DNA of 12,491 bases, taken from assembly GCA_003161205.1 (NCBI GenBank), contig PMOU01000573.1, positions 1 through 12,491 on the forward strand. Direction: 5' to 3'. Shown here piece by piece: positions 1 to 6,768 of this stretch. The position numbers and the translations under genes were made by a program. Origin of the DNA: Actinomycetota bacterium. Lineage in GTDB: Bacteria; Actinomycetota; Actinomycetes; Streptosporangiales; Streptosporangiaceae. Numbering within the stretch: position 1 is the stretch's first letter; the number at the start of each line of letters is the position of its first letter. The notes under the pieces were generated by a model. It did not search any database. It saw only the letters and a list, made by a program, of their open reading frames with translations, and had not been told where the DNA came from.

Positions 1-99
1 CACCTGAAGCTCAACGACCAGGCCCAGCGGACCGTGCTGTGCAAGGACCCCTTCCGCTCAGTCGACGAGCGAGTAGAAAAACTCATCGCCGGCATGTGA
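1..99 (+). CDS. C-terminal end of an unrecognised gene (5' end outside window)
   Basis: An open frame enters from the left edge in frame 1 and stops at TGA 97-99, giving 32 residues beginning [18 protein letters not shown] and ending EKLIAGM. The peptide is hydrophilic and charged, with no membrane segment, so it looks like the end of a soluble protein. Codons have the G/C third-position bias of the neighbours, which supports real coding. The piece is too short to assign a family. It is followed by a 116-base gap before the next gene, so it need not be co-transcribed with the downstream membrane proteins. Confidence 0.6.
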   Translation, partial: HLKLNDQAQRTVLCKDPFRSVDERVEKLIAGM

Positions 100-215
100 C
101 CAGCTGGTGCGCATGGGGCACGAACATCTGCCGTGTTTGGTAATGTCACGGCCGTTAATAGGAAAAATCTGCTTGGCTGGCCGCGGGGAACGCACGCGAT
201 CCGGGAGAGAACCCC
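100..215 (+). promoter_or_regulatory. Intergenic leader with an A/T-rich block, possible promoter
   Basis: This 116-base gap separates the partial gene from the MptB-like gene. It holds the only clearly A/T-rich stretch in this part of the window, around 154-170 (GTTAATAGGAAAAAT inside it), preceded by a TTTGGTAATGT segment at 136-146. Such a block in otherwise very GC-rich DNA fits a -10 region, but I could not pair a convincing -35 with a -10 at normal spacing. It is called as a probable promoter region without a defined start site. Confidence 0.3.
203..210 (+). promoter_or_regulatory. Ribosome binding site of the MptB-like gene
   Basis: GGGAGAGA lies 5 bases before ATG 216. This purine-rich stretch supports that ATG as the start. 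Confidence 0.55.
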
Positions 216-1844
216 ATGACAGGACTGACCTCCTCGGAGGACTCAGCGCCGGGTCAGCAGGTTTCCTACGCAGCACCGGGCGCCGCGGCGCGGTCCCCGG
301 CACCAGCGGGGAAGGTCTTCCCGGACCAGGCGACACGTGTCCTGGGCTGGGCGGCCGCGGTGGCCATCGGCGTGTCGGTCGCGGCGATGATCGCGGTGTC
401 GGCCGCGGGCCCGAGCGCGGCGGTCGCGGCGATGCCGCGGCCGGGGGCGGGACCGCCGTGGTGGCTTGACCTGCGGCTATCGCCCGGGCTGGTGACGGCG
501 GTGTTGTGGACGGCGGAAGCCGTCGGCTGCGCCGGCGTCGCGGCGGGGCTGGCCGCCGTGGCCCGCGGGGCACGGCCGTCGCCGCGGCTGCTCCTGACCG
601 GAGCCCTGGTGGCCGTGGCCGCGTTTGCCGTGCTGCCGCCCGCGGGATCCACGGACGAGCTCAGCTATGCGATCGACGGCAGGATCGTCGTGGTGGGCCA
701 CAGCCCCTACGTGATGACGCCGGGGGAGCTGCGTCGCACCGGCGATCCCGTCGCCAGGCTCGCGCCGCCCACCTGGGTGAACACGCCGTCGGTCTACGGC
801 CCGCTGGCCACGGCGGAGGAGTGGGCGGCCGCGGAACTGGGCGGGACGTCGGCGGCCCGGATCACCTTGTGGCTGAAGCTGTGCAACGCCCTCGCCTTCG
901 GGGCGACGGCGCTGGCCCTGGACCGGTTGATGCGCCGTGACCCGGCCAGCCGGGCCCGCGCCCACCTGCTGTGGTCGGTGAACCCGCTCACGCTCTGGGC
1001 CATGATCGCCGGCGGTCACATCGACGGGGTGGCCACCGCCCTCGGCTTCTGCGGCCTGATCGTGCTACGGGTACGCCCGCCCGCCGAGGTCCCGAGCGGG
1101 CTCAGGGCCTTCGCCGCGGGGTTGCTCGTCGGGGCGGCGACGGCCTGCAAGGTCACGTTCGGCCTGTTCGGCCTCGGCGTCCTCTGGGAGTCCCGCAAGT
1201 CACCGCTCGCGCTCGCCGGAGCGGTGACCGGGTTCGGAGTTGCCCTGGTACCTGGGTACGCCATCGTCGGCTGGCCCGCCGTCCGGGCGCTCGCGGCGCG
1301 CACGCAGGGTGCCACCTGGGACAACTTCTACCAGTTCATCTACCGTCCGTTCGGGTACACGGTCTCGCAGACCTCGGCGCCACCCGGGCTGATGATCATC
1401 GCCGCGATTCTGACGGTTTGCCTCGCGCTCCTGGCCCTGCGCCGGCTTCCGGCCCCCGAGGACTTCACCTGCCTGCCTGCCGTCCGGCCCGCGCTGGCGC
1501 TGAGCCTGGCCTGGCTGTTCGCCTGGCCATTCCAGCGGCCCTGGTACGACGTGATGGTGATCTGCCTGCTCGCCCTGTATCCGGCGTCCAGGCTCGACTG
1601 GGTCGTTCTGCTGCGGCTGCTCGCCGGGACGGCCGTCTATACCCTCGCGGTGGACGAGACGCTGGCCCCGCACTGGCTGAACACCCTGTTCGTTGACAAC
1701 GTGAACTACCTGGCGCCTGCCGTTCGCCTCGCCGCCGTCATCGCGCTGGCCTGGTTCTGCTGGTCCGGATCGTGGCGCTGGCAGTCCGGCGCGCCCGCAG
1801 ATCCTGGAGTCGGGATTTCACACAATGCTGACTTACTAGGCTGA
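216..1844 (+). CDS. MptB-like GT-C membrane glycosyltransferase (polyprenyl-phosphomannose-dependent type)
   Basis: The 542-residue protein is a polytopic membrane protein with about ten to twelve hydrophobic segments spread over residues 43-516, after a polar N-terminus of about 40 residues. It resembles the MptA/MptB group of GT-C enzymes, which add mannose from polyprenyl-phosphomannose on the outer face of the actinobacterial membrane. Supporting motifs are an acidic first-loop stretch STDELSYAIDGR (145-156) followed by GHSPYVM (161-167), TPSVYGP (190-196), NPLTLWAMIAGGHIDG (256-271) and FQRPWYD (439-445). Family length is usually about 450-560 residues, so it appears complete. Start ATG 216 has a purine-rich site just upstream. 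The last residues (HNADLLG) use A/T-rich codons, including a TTA at 1833-1835. The gene stands 146 bases before the next run and may be separately expressed. Donor and acceptor sugars cannot be read from sequence; mannose is the family expectation only. Confidence 0.8.
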   Translation: MTGLTSSEDSAPGQQVSYAAPGAAARSPAPAGKVFPDQATRVLGWAAAVAIGVSVAAMIAVSAAGPSAAVAAMPRPGAGPPWWLDLRLSPGLVTAVLWTAEAVGCAGVAAGLAAVARGARPSPRLLLTGALVAVAAFAVLPPAGSTDELSYAIDGRIVVVGHSPYVMTPGELRRTGDPVARLAPPTWVNTPSVYGPLATAEEWAAAELGGTSAARITLWLKLCNALAFGATALALDRLMRRDPASRARAHLLWSVNPLTLWAMIAGGHIDGVATALGFCGLIVLRVRPPAEVPSGLRAFAAGLLVGAATACKVTFGLFGLGVLWESRKSPLALAGAVTGFGVALVPGYAIVGWPAVRALAARTQGATWDNFYQFIYRPFGYTVSQTSAPPGLMIIAAILTVCLALLALRRLPAPEDFTCLPAVRPALALSLAWLFAWPFQRPWYDVMVICLLALYPASRLDWVVLLRLLAGTAVYTLAVDETLAPHWLNTLFVDNVNYLAPAVRLAAVIALAWFCWSGSWRWQSGAPADPGVGISHNADLLG

Positions 1845-1990
1845 CTAGACTACGGAACGCGGATCTCGCCTGCCGTCGCCGGTTGTGCAGCGGCGGCCAG
1901 GGCGGAGCGTGAGCTTTGACGGGGGCGGCACAGTAGCCCGAGCCGCGGCACAAGGCACGTCGAACGAACTTCCAAGGATGGGTCTCCCGA
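1845..1990 (+). promoter_or_regulatory. Intergenic gap before the three-gene run, possible promoter
   Basis: The 146-base gap breaks an otherwise tight + strand series, so the genes from 1991 on may have their own promoter. TTGACG at 1916-1921 resembles a -35 box, but no good -10 sits 16-19 bases downstream (TAGCCC at 1934 is too close). A TAGACT at 1846-1851 resembles a -10 but lacks a matching -35. No convincing open frame or terminator hairpin was seen. Confidence 0.2.
1974..1978 (+). promoter_or_regulatory. Ribosome binding site supporting GTG start 1991
   Basis: AAGGA lies 12 bases before GTG 1991. Spacing is slightly long, but it is the best purine-rich site near the start of the DUF2079 gene. 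Confidence 0.4.
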
Positions 1991-3598
1991 GTGACCGTAG
2001 AGAGCGTCTCACCCACTGCGCGGCAGGATGCCGGCCACCGGTGGATCAGGAGACAGTCCAGGCACAAGGTCGCGGTGGGGGTGCTGACCGCGCTGATGGC
2101 GGTCGGCTACTCGGTGTTCTCGCTCACCCTCTACTTCACCTTCCAGACCTCGTCCTACGACCTCGTGATCTTTGATGAGGCGGTGCGCTCGTACGCTCAC
2201 TTCCATCCCGGAATCTCGGTCATCAAGGGCCTGCACAACGGGTTCGGCCCGCACTTCTCTATCCTCGGGGACCACTGGTCGCCGATTCTCGCCGCGCTCG
2301 CCCCGCTGTACTGGATTTACAACAGCCCGGAGACCCTGCTGGTGGCCCAGTCGGTGCTCTTCGCGCTCGCGGTCCCGCCGCTGTGGCTCTTTACCCGCCG
2401 GGCGTTCGGCGGCGGGCGCAAGGCCACCGTCGCCGCCTACCTGGTCGCGGTAGCGTACGGGCTGAGCTGGCCGATCGCTTCGGCGGCGGCCTTCGACTTC
2501 CACGAGGTCGCGTTCGCTCCGGTGCTGACGGCGGTGGCGCTCGAGCGCCTCCAGGCGGGCCGCCTGCGGACCGCGCTGATCGCACTGGCTGCCCTGCTCC
2601 TGGTCAAGGAGGACATGGGCGTGTTCGTCGCCGGGATCGGGGTCTACCTCGCCGTGTCTCGCCCGCAGGTCGTGAGCAGGCAGCGGCTCGTGGCCGTCGC
2701 CCTCATCGTCGTCGGAGTGGCGGACACCTGGGCCGCGACCTACCTCCTGATCCCGTACTTCGGGGGCCGGTCCGACTACTACTGGGCCTACGGCGTGCTC
2801 GGTCACAACGTGCCGCAGGTCCTCGTGCACATCATCGAGCACCCACTCGGCGCGCTGCGGCTGTTCATCACCCCACGGGTCAAGCTCGACACCATGCTGT
2901 GGCTGCTGGCCCCGTTCTGCTTCCTTCCGTTGCTGTCGCCGCTCACGATCGCGGTCATCCCGCTCCTGGTGGAACGGATGCTCCAGGACCAGTTCCCCAA
3001 CTGGTGGGTCACCGCTTACCACTACAACGCCTACCTCGTGGTCATCCTCGCGTGCGGTGCCGTCGACGGTGCCGCACGGCTGGACCGGTGGGTGACGCGG
3101 GCCCGGCAGAACCGCGCGCTGGCGGAGACGACGGGGCGCGCGCGGGCGGACCGGAGCGCGGGCACGGTGGGACTCGCCTTCTCCGGCGTGTTCTGCGCCC
3201 TGGCGGTCTTCCTGGTGCCCAAGTTCGCGCTCGCACCCGCCCTCCATCCGTCGTTCTACCAGCGCACTGCGTCTGAGACGGTAGCCGCGGCCGCGATCGC
3301 GAAGGTTCCGAGCGGCGTCACCGTCGAGGCGGTGAACCACCTCGGCCCCAACCTGTCTGCGCGGGACACCGTCCTGCTCTGGGACGGTGACGGCGGGTCC
3401 CCGCCGTATCCGCCGTGGGTGGTGGCCAACGTGAACAGCAGGCAGTTCACCTTCTCCTCCGTCGCGCAGCAGAAGCAACGTGTCGCGCTGCTGAGGAAGC
3501 GCGGCTACCAGACGGTTTTCGAGCGTGGAGGTTACATCGTGCTGCACAGTCCCGCGGCCGGCCCGGCCGGGGCGGCTTCCGCCGAGAGCGGGCGATGA
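1991..3598 (+). CDS. DUF2079 family polytopic membrane protein
   Basis: The 535-residue protein is recognised as DUF2079, a GT-C-like membrane family of unknown activity common in actinobacteria and cyanobacteria. The family signature is clear in order: YDLVIFDEA (56-64), GDHWSPIL (93-100) followed by APLYWIY, FDFHEVAF (168-175), LLVKEDMG (203-210) and YHYNAY (343-348). Multiple hydrophobic segments cover about residues 28-360, with another near 393-413. The C-terminal region of about 100 residues is soluble and carries the usual IAKVPSGVTVEAVNHLGP-type stretch (436-453). The polar, Arg-rich stretch 360-390 lies between the last two membrane parts. GTG 1991 is chosen because an AAGGA precedes it and the N-terminus has normal family length. 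The stop overlaps the next gene's ATG (ATGA), so translation is probably coupled. The conserved acidic first-loop residues suggest a lipid-phosphate-sugar transferase, but this is inference. Confidence 0.85.
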   Translation: MTVESVSPTARQDAGHRWIRRQSRHKVAVGVLTALMAVGYSVFSLTLYFTFQTSSYDLVIFDEAVRSYAHFHPGISVIKGLHNGFGPHFSILGDHWSPILAALAPLYWIYNSPETLLVAQSVLFALAVPPLWLFTRRAFGGGRKATVAAYLVAVAYGLSWPIASAAAFDFHEVAFAPVLTAVALERLQAGRLRTALIALAALLLVKEDMGVFVAGIGVYLAVSRPQVVSRQRLVAVALIVVGVADTWAATYLLIPYFGGRSDYYWAYGVLGHNVPQVLVHIIEHPLGALRLFITPRVKLDTMLWLLAPFCFLPLLSPLTIAVIPLLVERMLQDQFPNWWVTAYHYNAYLVVILACGAVDGAARLDRWVTRARQNRALAETTGRARADRSAGTVGLAFSGVFCALAVFLVPKFALAPALHPSFYQRTASETVAAAAIAKVPSGVTVEAVNHLGPNLSARDTVLLWDGDGGSPPYPPWVVANVNSRQFTFSSVAQQKQRVALLRKRGYQTVFERGGYIVLHSPAAGPAGAASAESGR

Positions 3599-5760
3599 GC
3601 GTCGGCGCCCGGCCGGAGACCGCCGGGCCGCCCGCGGCAGGCGCCGCCGACGGCGGCGGGCAGGCCGACCCGCCGGACGTCGCCGGACGGCTGCTCGCGC
3701 GGTTGTCGGTGCTGCCCGCGCTGCTGGTGCTGTCCTGGCTGCTGGTCGGGTTCCCGCTGCTGCTCATCGGCCATTTCACGCCGGTGCTCACGCTGGTGCT
3801 GTCGATCGGCGTGGCGGCGGTCCTCGTGCCGCTCGGGCTGCGCTGGATTCCCGGTCCCTCGCCGGAGGCCTGGCCCGCGCGTAATCGCGGCAAAGAGCGC
3901 ACCCCCTGGTGGACGGTCGCCGCCGTGCTGGCGGTCGTGGTCGCGTTCGCCGCCGATCAGATGATCTATCACTCGCAGTTCATTATCGTGACGCGCGACC
4001 CGGCATCCTACTTCCAGTTCGCCGAATGGATCTCCCGGCACGGCTCGCTGCCGATCCCGCAGGACCACGCGGCGTTCGGCGGCACGCCGGGCGGCATCTA
4101 CAACTTCGCGAGTTTCGCCTACTATCAGGTCGGCAACACCGTCGTGCCGCAGTTCATGGCCGGGCTGCCGATGGTGCTCGCGGGCGCGATGTGGGCCGGC
4201 GGCGCGAACGCCGCGCTGCTCGCGGCGCCGGTGCTCGGAGCGGCCGGGCTGCTCGCCTTCGGCGGCCTGGTCGCCCGCCTCGTCGGACCGCGGTGGGCGC
4301 CGCTGGCGGTCCTCGCCCTCGCGCTTTCCCTGCCCGAGGAGTTCACCAGCCGGTCGAACTACAGCGAGCCGCTGGCCCAGGTCCTCTTTCTCGGCGGTCT
4401 GTGCCTGGTCATCGATTCCCTCAACCGCAACCGGGCCGGGGACCGGGTCATCGCGGCGCTCGGCGGCCTCGCGCTCGGCCTGACCGTGCTGGTGCGCATC
4501 GACGGGGCCAGCGACATCTTGCCCGTCGTCCCGTACTGCGGCCTCCTGCTGCTCGGCCGCCGTCGGCAGGCCCTGCCGCTCATCGGCGGCGCGGCGGTGG
4601 GCGGGGCCTACGGCATCATCGACGGGCTGGTGTTCTCCCGGCCGTACCTGGTGACCAACAAGTCCTCGGTGGTGCCGCTGGCGCTGATAGTCGCCCTGGT
4701 GGCCGTCCTGACGCTGGCGGCGCTGCCGTTCCTGTGGCACCGGGATCACCTGCCGCAGGTGAAGAGGAACTGGCTGCCGAACGCCGCCTCCGCGCTGGCG
4801 GTCCTGGTCGTCCTCGCTTTCGCCGTCCGCCCGTATGTGCAGACGGTCCGGAGCCCGGCGACTAAGGCCAGCAAGCAGGCCATAGCCGGCTACCAGCGGG
4901 CCAACCACCTGCCGGTCGATCCGCTTCGCACCTACGCCGAGCAGAGCCTGCACTGGGTGTTCTGGTACATCGGCGCGCCCGCGGTCATCCTCGCCACGGT
5001 CGCGGCCGCGCTGCTGTCCCGGCGCTGCCTGCGCGGCCAGGTCCCGGCCTGGACGTTGCCGCTGATAACGTTCGCGTGGGCCATCGTCACGTTCTTGTAC
5101 CGGCCGGCCATCACTCCCGATCAGCCGTGGGCCAGCCGCCGGCTTGTCCCGGCCGTCCTGCCGGGCTTCATCCTGCTCGCGGTGTGGGCGTCGTCGTGGC
5201 TGGTAGGCTGGCTGAACCGGCACGGTTACGCCGGGGTGCCCAGCGTCGGCTCCGCGGTGGTCCTGGTGGTGGCGCTCCTGCTGTCGCCGTCGATGACCAC
5301 GTTCGGCCTCGGGGTCAAGACCGGCGGCTCGTCGGGGATCACGCTGACCGCCGACGGCCTGGCGTTCAAGACCACGTTCGGGGGTGAACTCGGCGCGGTC
5401 GACGGCCTGTGCGCGGCGATCCCCAAGGACTCCTCGGTGATCATCGTCGACGGCCCCGTCGACGACCGGTTCGCCGAGGTCATCCGCGGGATGTGCGGCG
5501 ACCCGACCGCGCGCGTCACGACGCGCTCAGACAACCCCCCGGACCTCACGGTCATGCGGGAAATCGTGCGGCGCATCCAGCAAGCCGGCCGGCGGCCGGT
5601 GTTTCTCGGCGGCGATGCGTCGGAACTCGAGCCTTACGGAGGCATTGTGAGGAAGGTCCTGACCCTGAACACCACCCAGGACGACAACGTGCTGCTGGGA
5701 CCGCCGCGGACGACCAAGCCGTTCACGCTGAGCATCTGGATGTGGGAGCCCGCGTCGTGA
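3595..5760 (+). CDS. Large GT-C-type membrane glycosyltransferase-like protein
   Basis: The 721-residue protein starts at ATG 3595, which overlaps the previous stop as ATGA. A longer reading from 3415 would overlap the DUF2079 gene by 184 bases and adds an Arg-rich out-of-frame segment, so it is rejected. About twelve hydrophobic segments run from residue 36 to 566. GT-C-like landmarks are the acidic first-loop motif TRDPASYF (133-140), YNFASFAYYQVGN (169-181), SNYSEPLAQ (254-262), VRIDGASD (300-307) and YRPAITPDQPWASRRL (502-517). The last 150 residues (about 570-721) form a mostly soluble domain with short strand-like runs such as DSSVIIVDGPVD (612-623) and RRPVFLGGD (666-674). Its position directly before a polyprenyl-phosphate sugar synthase suggests that it uses that lipid-linked sugar outside the membrane. 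No substrate can be assigned. The stop overlaps the next GTG start. Confidence 0.7.
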   Translation: MSVGARPETAGPPAAGAADGGGQADPPDVAGRLLARLSVLPALLVLSWLLVGFPLLLIGHFTPVLTLVLSIGVAAVLVPLGLRWIPGPSPEAWPARNRGKERTPWWTVAAVLAVVVAFAADQMIYHSQFIIVTRDPASYFQFAEWISRHGSLPIPQDHAAFGGTPGGIYNFASFAYYQVGNTVVPQFMAGLPMVLAGAMWAGGANAALLAAPVLGAAGLLAFGGLVARLVGPRWAPLAVLALALSLPEEFTSRSNYSEPLAQVLFLGGLCLVIDSLNRNRAGDRVIAALGGLALGLTVLVRIDGASDILPVVPYCGLLLLGRRRQALPLIGGAAVGGAYGIIDGLVFSRPYLVTNKSSVVPLALIVALVAVLTLAALPFLWHRDHLPQVKRNWLPNAASALAVLVVLAFAVRPYVQTVRSPATKASKQAIAGYQRANHLPVDPLRTYAEQSLHWVFWYIGAPAVILATVAAALLSRRCLRGQVPAWTLPLITFAWAIVTFLYRPAITPDQPWASRRLVPAVLPGFILLAVWASSWLVGWLNRHGYAGVPSVGSAVVLVVALLLSPSMTTFGLGVKTGGSSGITLTADGLAFKTTFGGELGAVDGLCAAIPKDSSVIIVDGPVDDRFAEVIRGMCGDPTARVTTRSDNPPDLTVMREIVRRIQQAGRRPVFLGGDASELEPYGGIVRKVLTLNTTQDDNVLLGPPRTTKPFTLSIWMWEPAS

Positions 5761-6728
5761 CCGCGCCCCCGGACGCCTACCGCGCCCTCCCGCCGGACCC
5801 GGTCGTCAGCCCGGCCCTCGCGGCCGATCCGCTGCCGACGGCCCCTTACGTCTCGATCATCCTGCCCTGCTACAACGAGCAGGGCCACGTGACGGCCGAG
5901 GTGGAGCGGATCTGCGCGGCCATGGATGCCAGCGGGTACAGCTACGAGCTGCTCGCCTTCGACGACGCCTCCACCGACGAGACGCTGGCCCGCCTGTACG
6001 AGGCCGCGCCCCGGTTTCCGTCCATGCAGATCGTGCCATTCCACCGCAACGGCGGGTCCGGCACCGTCCGCCGCATCGGCACCCAGCGGGCCCGGGGCGA
6101 GATCGTCGTGTGGACCGACGCCGACATGACGTACCCGAACGAGCGGATTCCCGAGCTGGTTCAGATGCTTGAGAAGGAGCCGTCCCTGGACCAGGTCGTG
6201 GGGGCGCGGACCAGCGAGCAGGGCACGCACAAGCTGCTGCGGGTGCCGGCCAAGTGGTTCATCCGCAAGCTCGCGGAACGGCTCACCAACTCCCACATCC
6301 CCGACCTGAACTCCGGGCTCAGGGCGTTCCGGCGCCAGGTCGCGCAGCCGTATCTGCGGCTGCTGCCACCCGGCTTCTCCTGCGTCACCACGATCACCGT
6401 CGCGTTCCTGTCCAACCAGCACGAAGTGCGGTACGTGCCGATCGAGTACGCCAAGCGGTCGGGGACCTCGAAGTTCAAGTTCGTCAAGGATGCCTACCGC
6501 TACATCCTGCAGGTGCTGCGGATGGTGATGTATTTCAATCCGCTCAAGGTGCTCATGCCGGTGGCGCTGCTCCTGCTCGGGCTCGGCATCGTCAAGGGCA
6601 TCTACGACATGGTCGCGCACCCGTTCCGCTTCGCGGACAATACCGTGCTGATCTTCGTGACCGGGCTGCTCATCGCGTCACTTGCCCTGCTCGCCGACCT
6701 GATCGTCCGGTCGCGGGGGGACGTCTGA
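5757..6728 (+). CDS. GT2 polyprenyl-phosphate sugar synthase (DPM1/GtrB-like) with two C-terminal membrane helices
   Basis: The 323-residue protein is a family 2 glycosyltransferase of the dolichol-phosphate mannose synthase type, which transfers a sugar from a nucleotide donor to polyprenyl phosphate on the cytoplasmic face. Motifs in order are ILPCYNE (35-41), FDDASTDET (68-76) for nucleotide binding, TDADMTYP (120-127) for metal binding, DLNSGLRAF (183-191) and RSGTSKFK (234-241). Two hydrophobic helices follow at about 261-280 and 295-317, as in GtrB-like enzymes. GTG 5757 overlaps the previous stop as GTGA and gives the expected length. An in-frame start at 5409 is possible but would add 116 Arg/Pro-rich residues read inside the upstream gene, so it is rejected. 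It is the last gene of the coupled run and probably supplies the lipid donor for the GT-C proteins before it. Whether the sugar is mannose, glucose or an amino sugar is not visible. Confidence 0.9.
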   Translation: MTAPPDAYRALPPDPVVSPALAADPLPTAPYVSIILPCYNEQGHVTAEVERICAAMDASGYSYELLAFDDASTDETLARLYEAAPRFPSMQIVPFHRNGGSGTVRRIGTQRARGEIVVWTDADMTYPNERIPELVQMLEKEPSLDQVVGARTSEQGTHKLLRVPAKWFIRKLAERLTNSHIPDLNSGLRAFRRQVAQPYLRLLPPGFSCVTTITVAFLSNQHEVRYVPIEYAKRSGTSKFKFVKDAYRYILQVLRMVMYFNPLKVLMPVALLLLGLGIVKGIYDMVAHPFRFADNTVLIFVTGLLIASLALLADLIVRSRGDV

Positions 6729-6740
6729 CCGACGTGGGCG

Positions 6741-6762
6741 GGCCCGTGGCGGCGGGCGGGCC
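6741..6762. terminator. Possible GC hairpin between convergent genes
   Basis: GGCCCG (6741-6746) can pair with CGGGCC (6757-6762) across a 10-base loop, in the 40-base gap between the GT2 stop and the stop of the convergent fusion gene. There is no T-run on either side, so an intrinsic terminator is uncertain. Hairpins of this kind are also expected by chance in such GC-rich DNA. Confidence 0.25.
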
Positions 6763-6768
6763 AGCCGG

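Noticed and set aside
2009..3547. Long open frame on the - strand (512 codons) opposite the DUF2079 gene
   Set aside because: The translation is Arg/Glu/His/Gln-rich with no family motif. It is the usual antisense shadow of a high-GC gene whose + strand reading has clear DUF2079 signatures.
3415..3594. Upstream extension of the GT-C-like protein to a start at 3415
   Set aside because: It would overlap the DUF2079 gene by 184 bases and adds an Arg-rich out-of-frame segment. ATG 3595 with the ATGA overlap is far more likely.
3532..5223. Long open frame on the - strand (563 codons) opposite the GT-C-like gene
   Set aside because: Low-complexity Arg/Asp/Gln-rich translation mirroring the + strand membrane protein; no recognisable domain.
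5409..5756. Upstream extension of the GT2 synthase to a start at 5409
   Set aside because: It adds 116 Arg/Pro-rich residues not typical of the family. GTG 5757 with the GTGA overlap gives the expected length.
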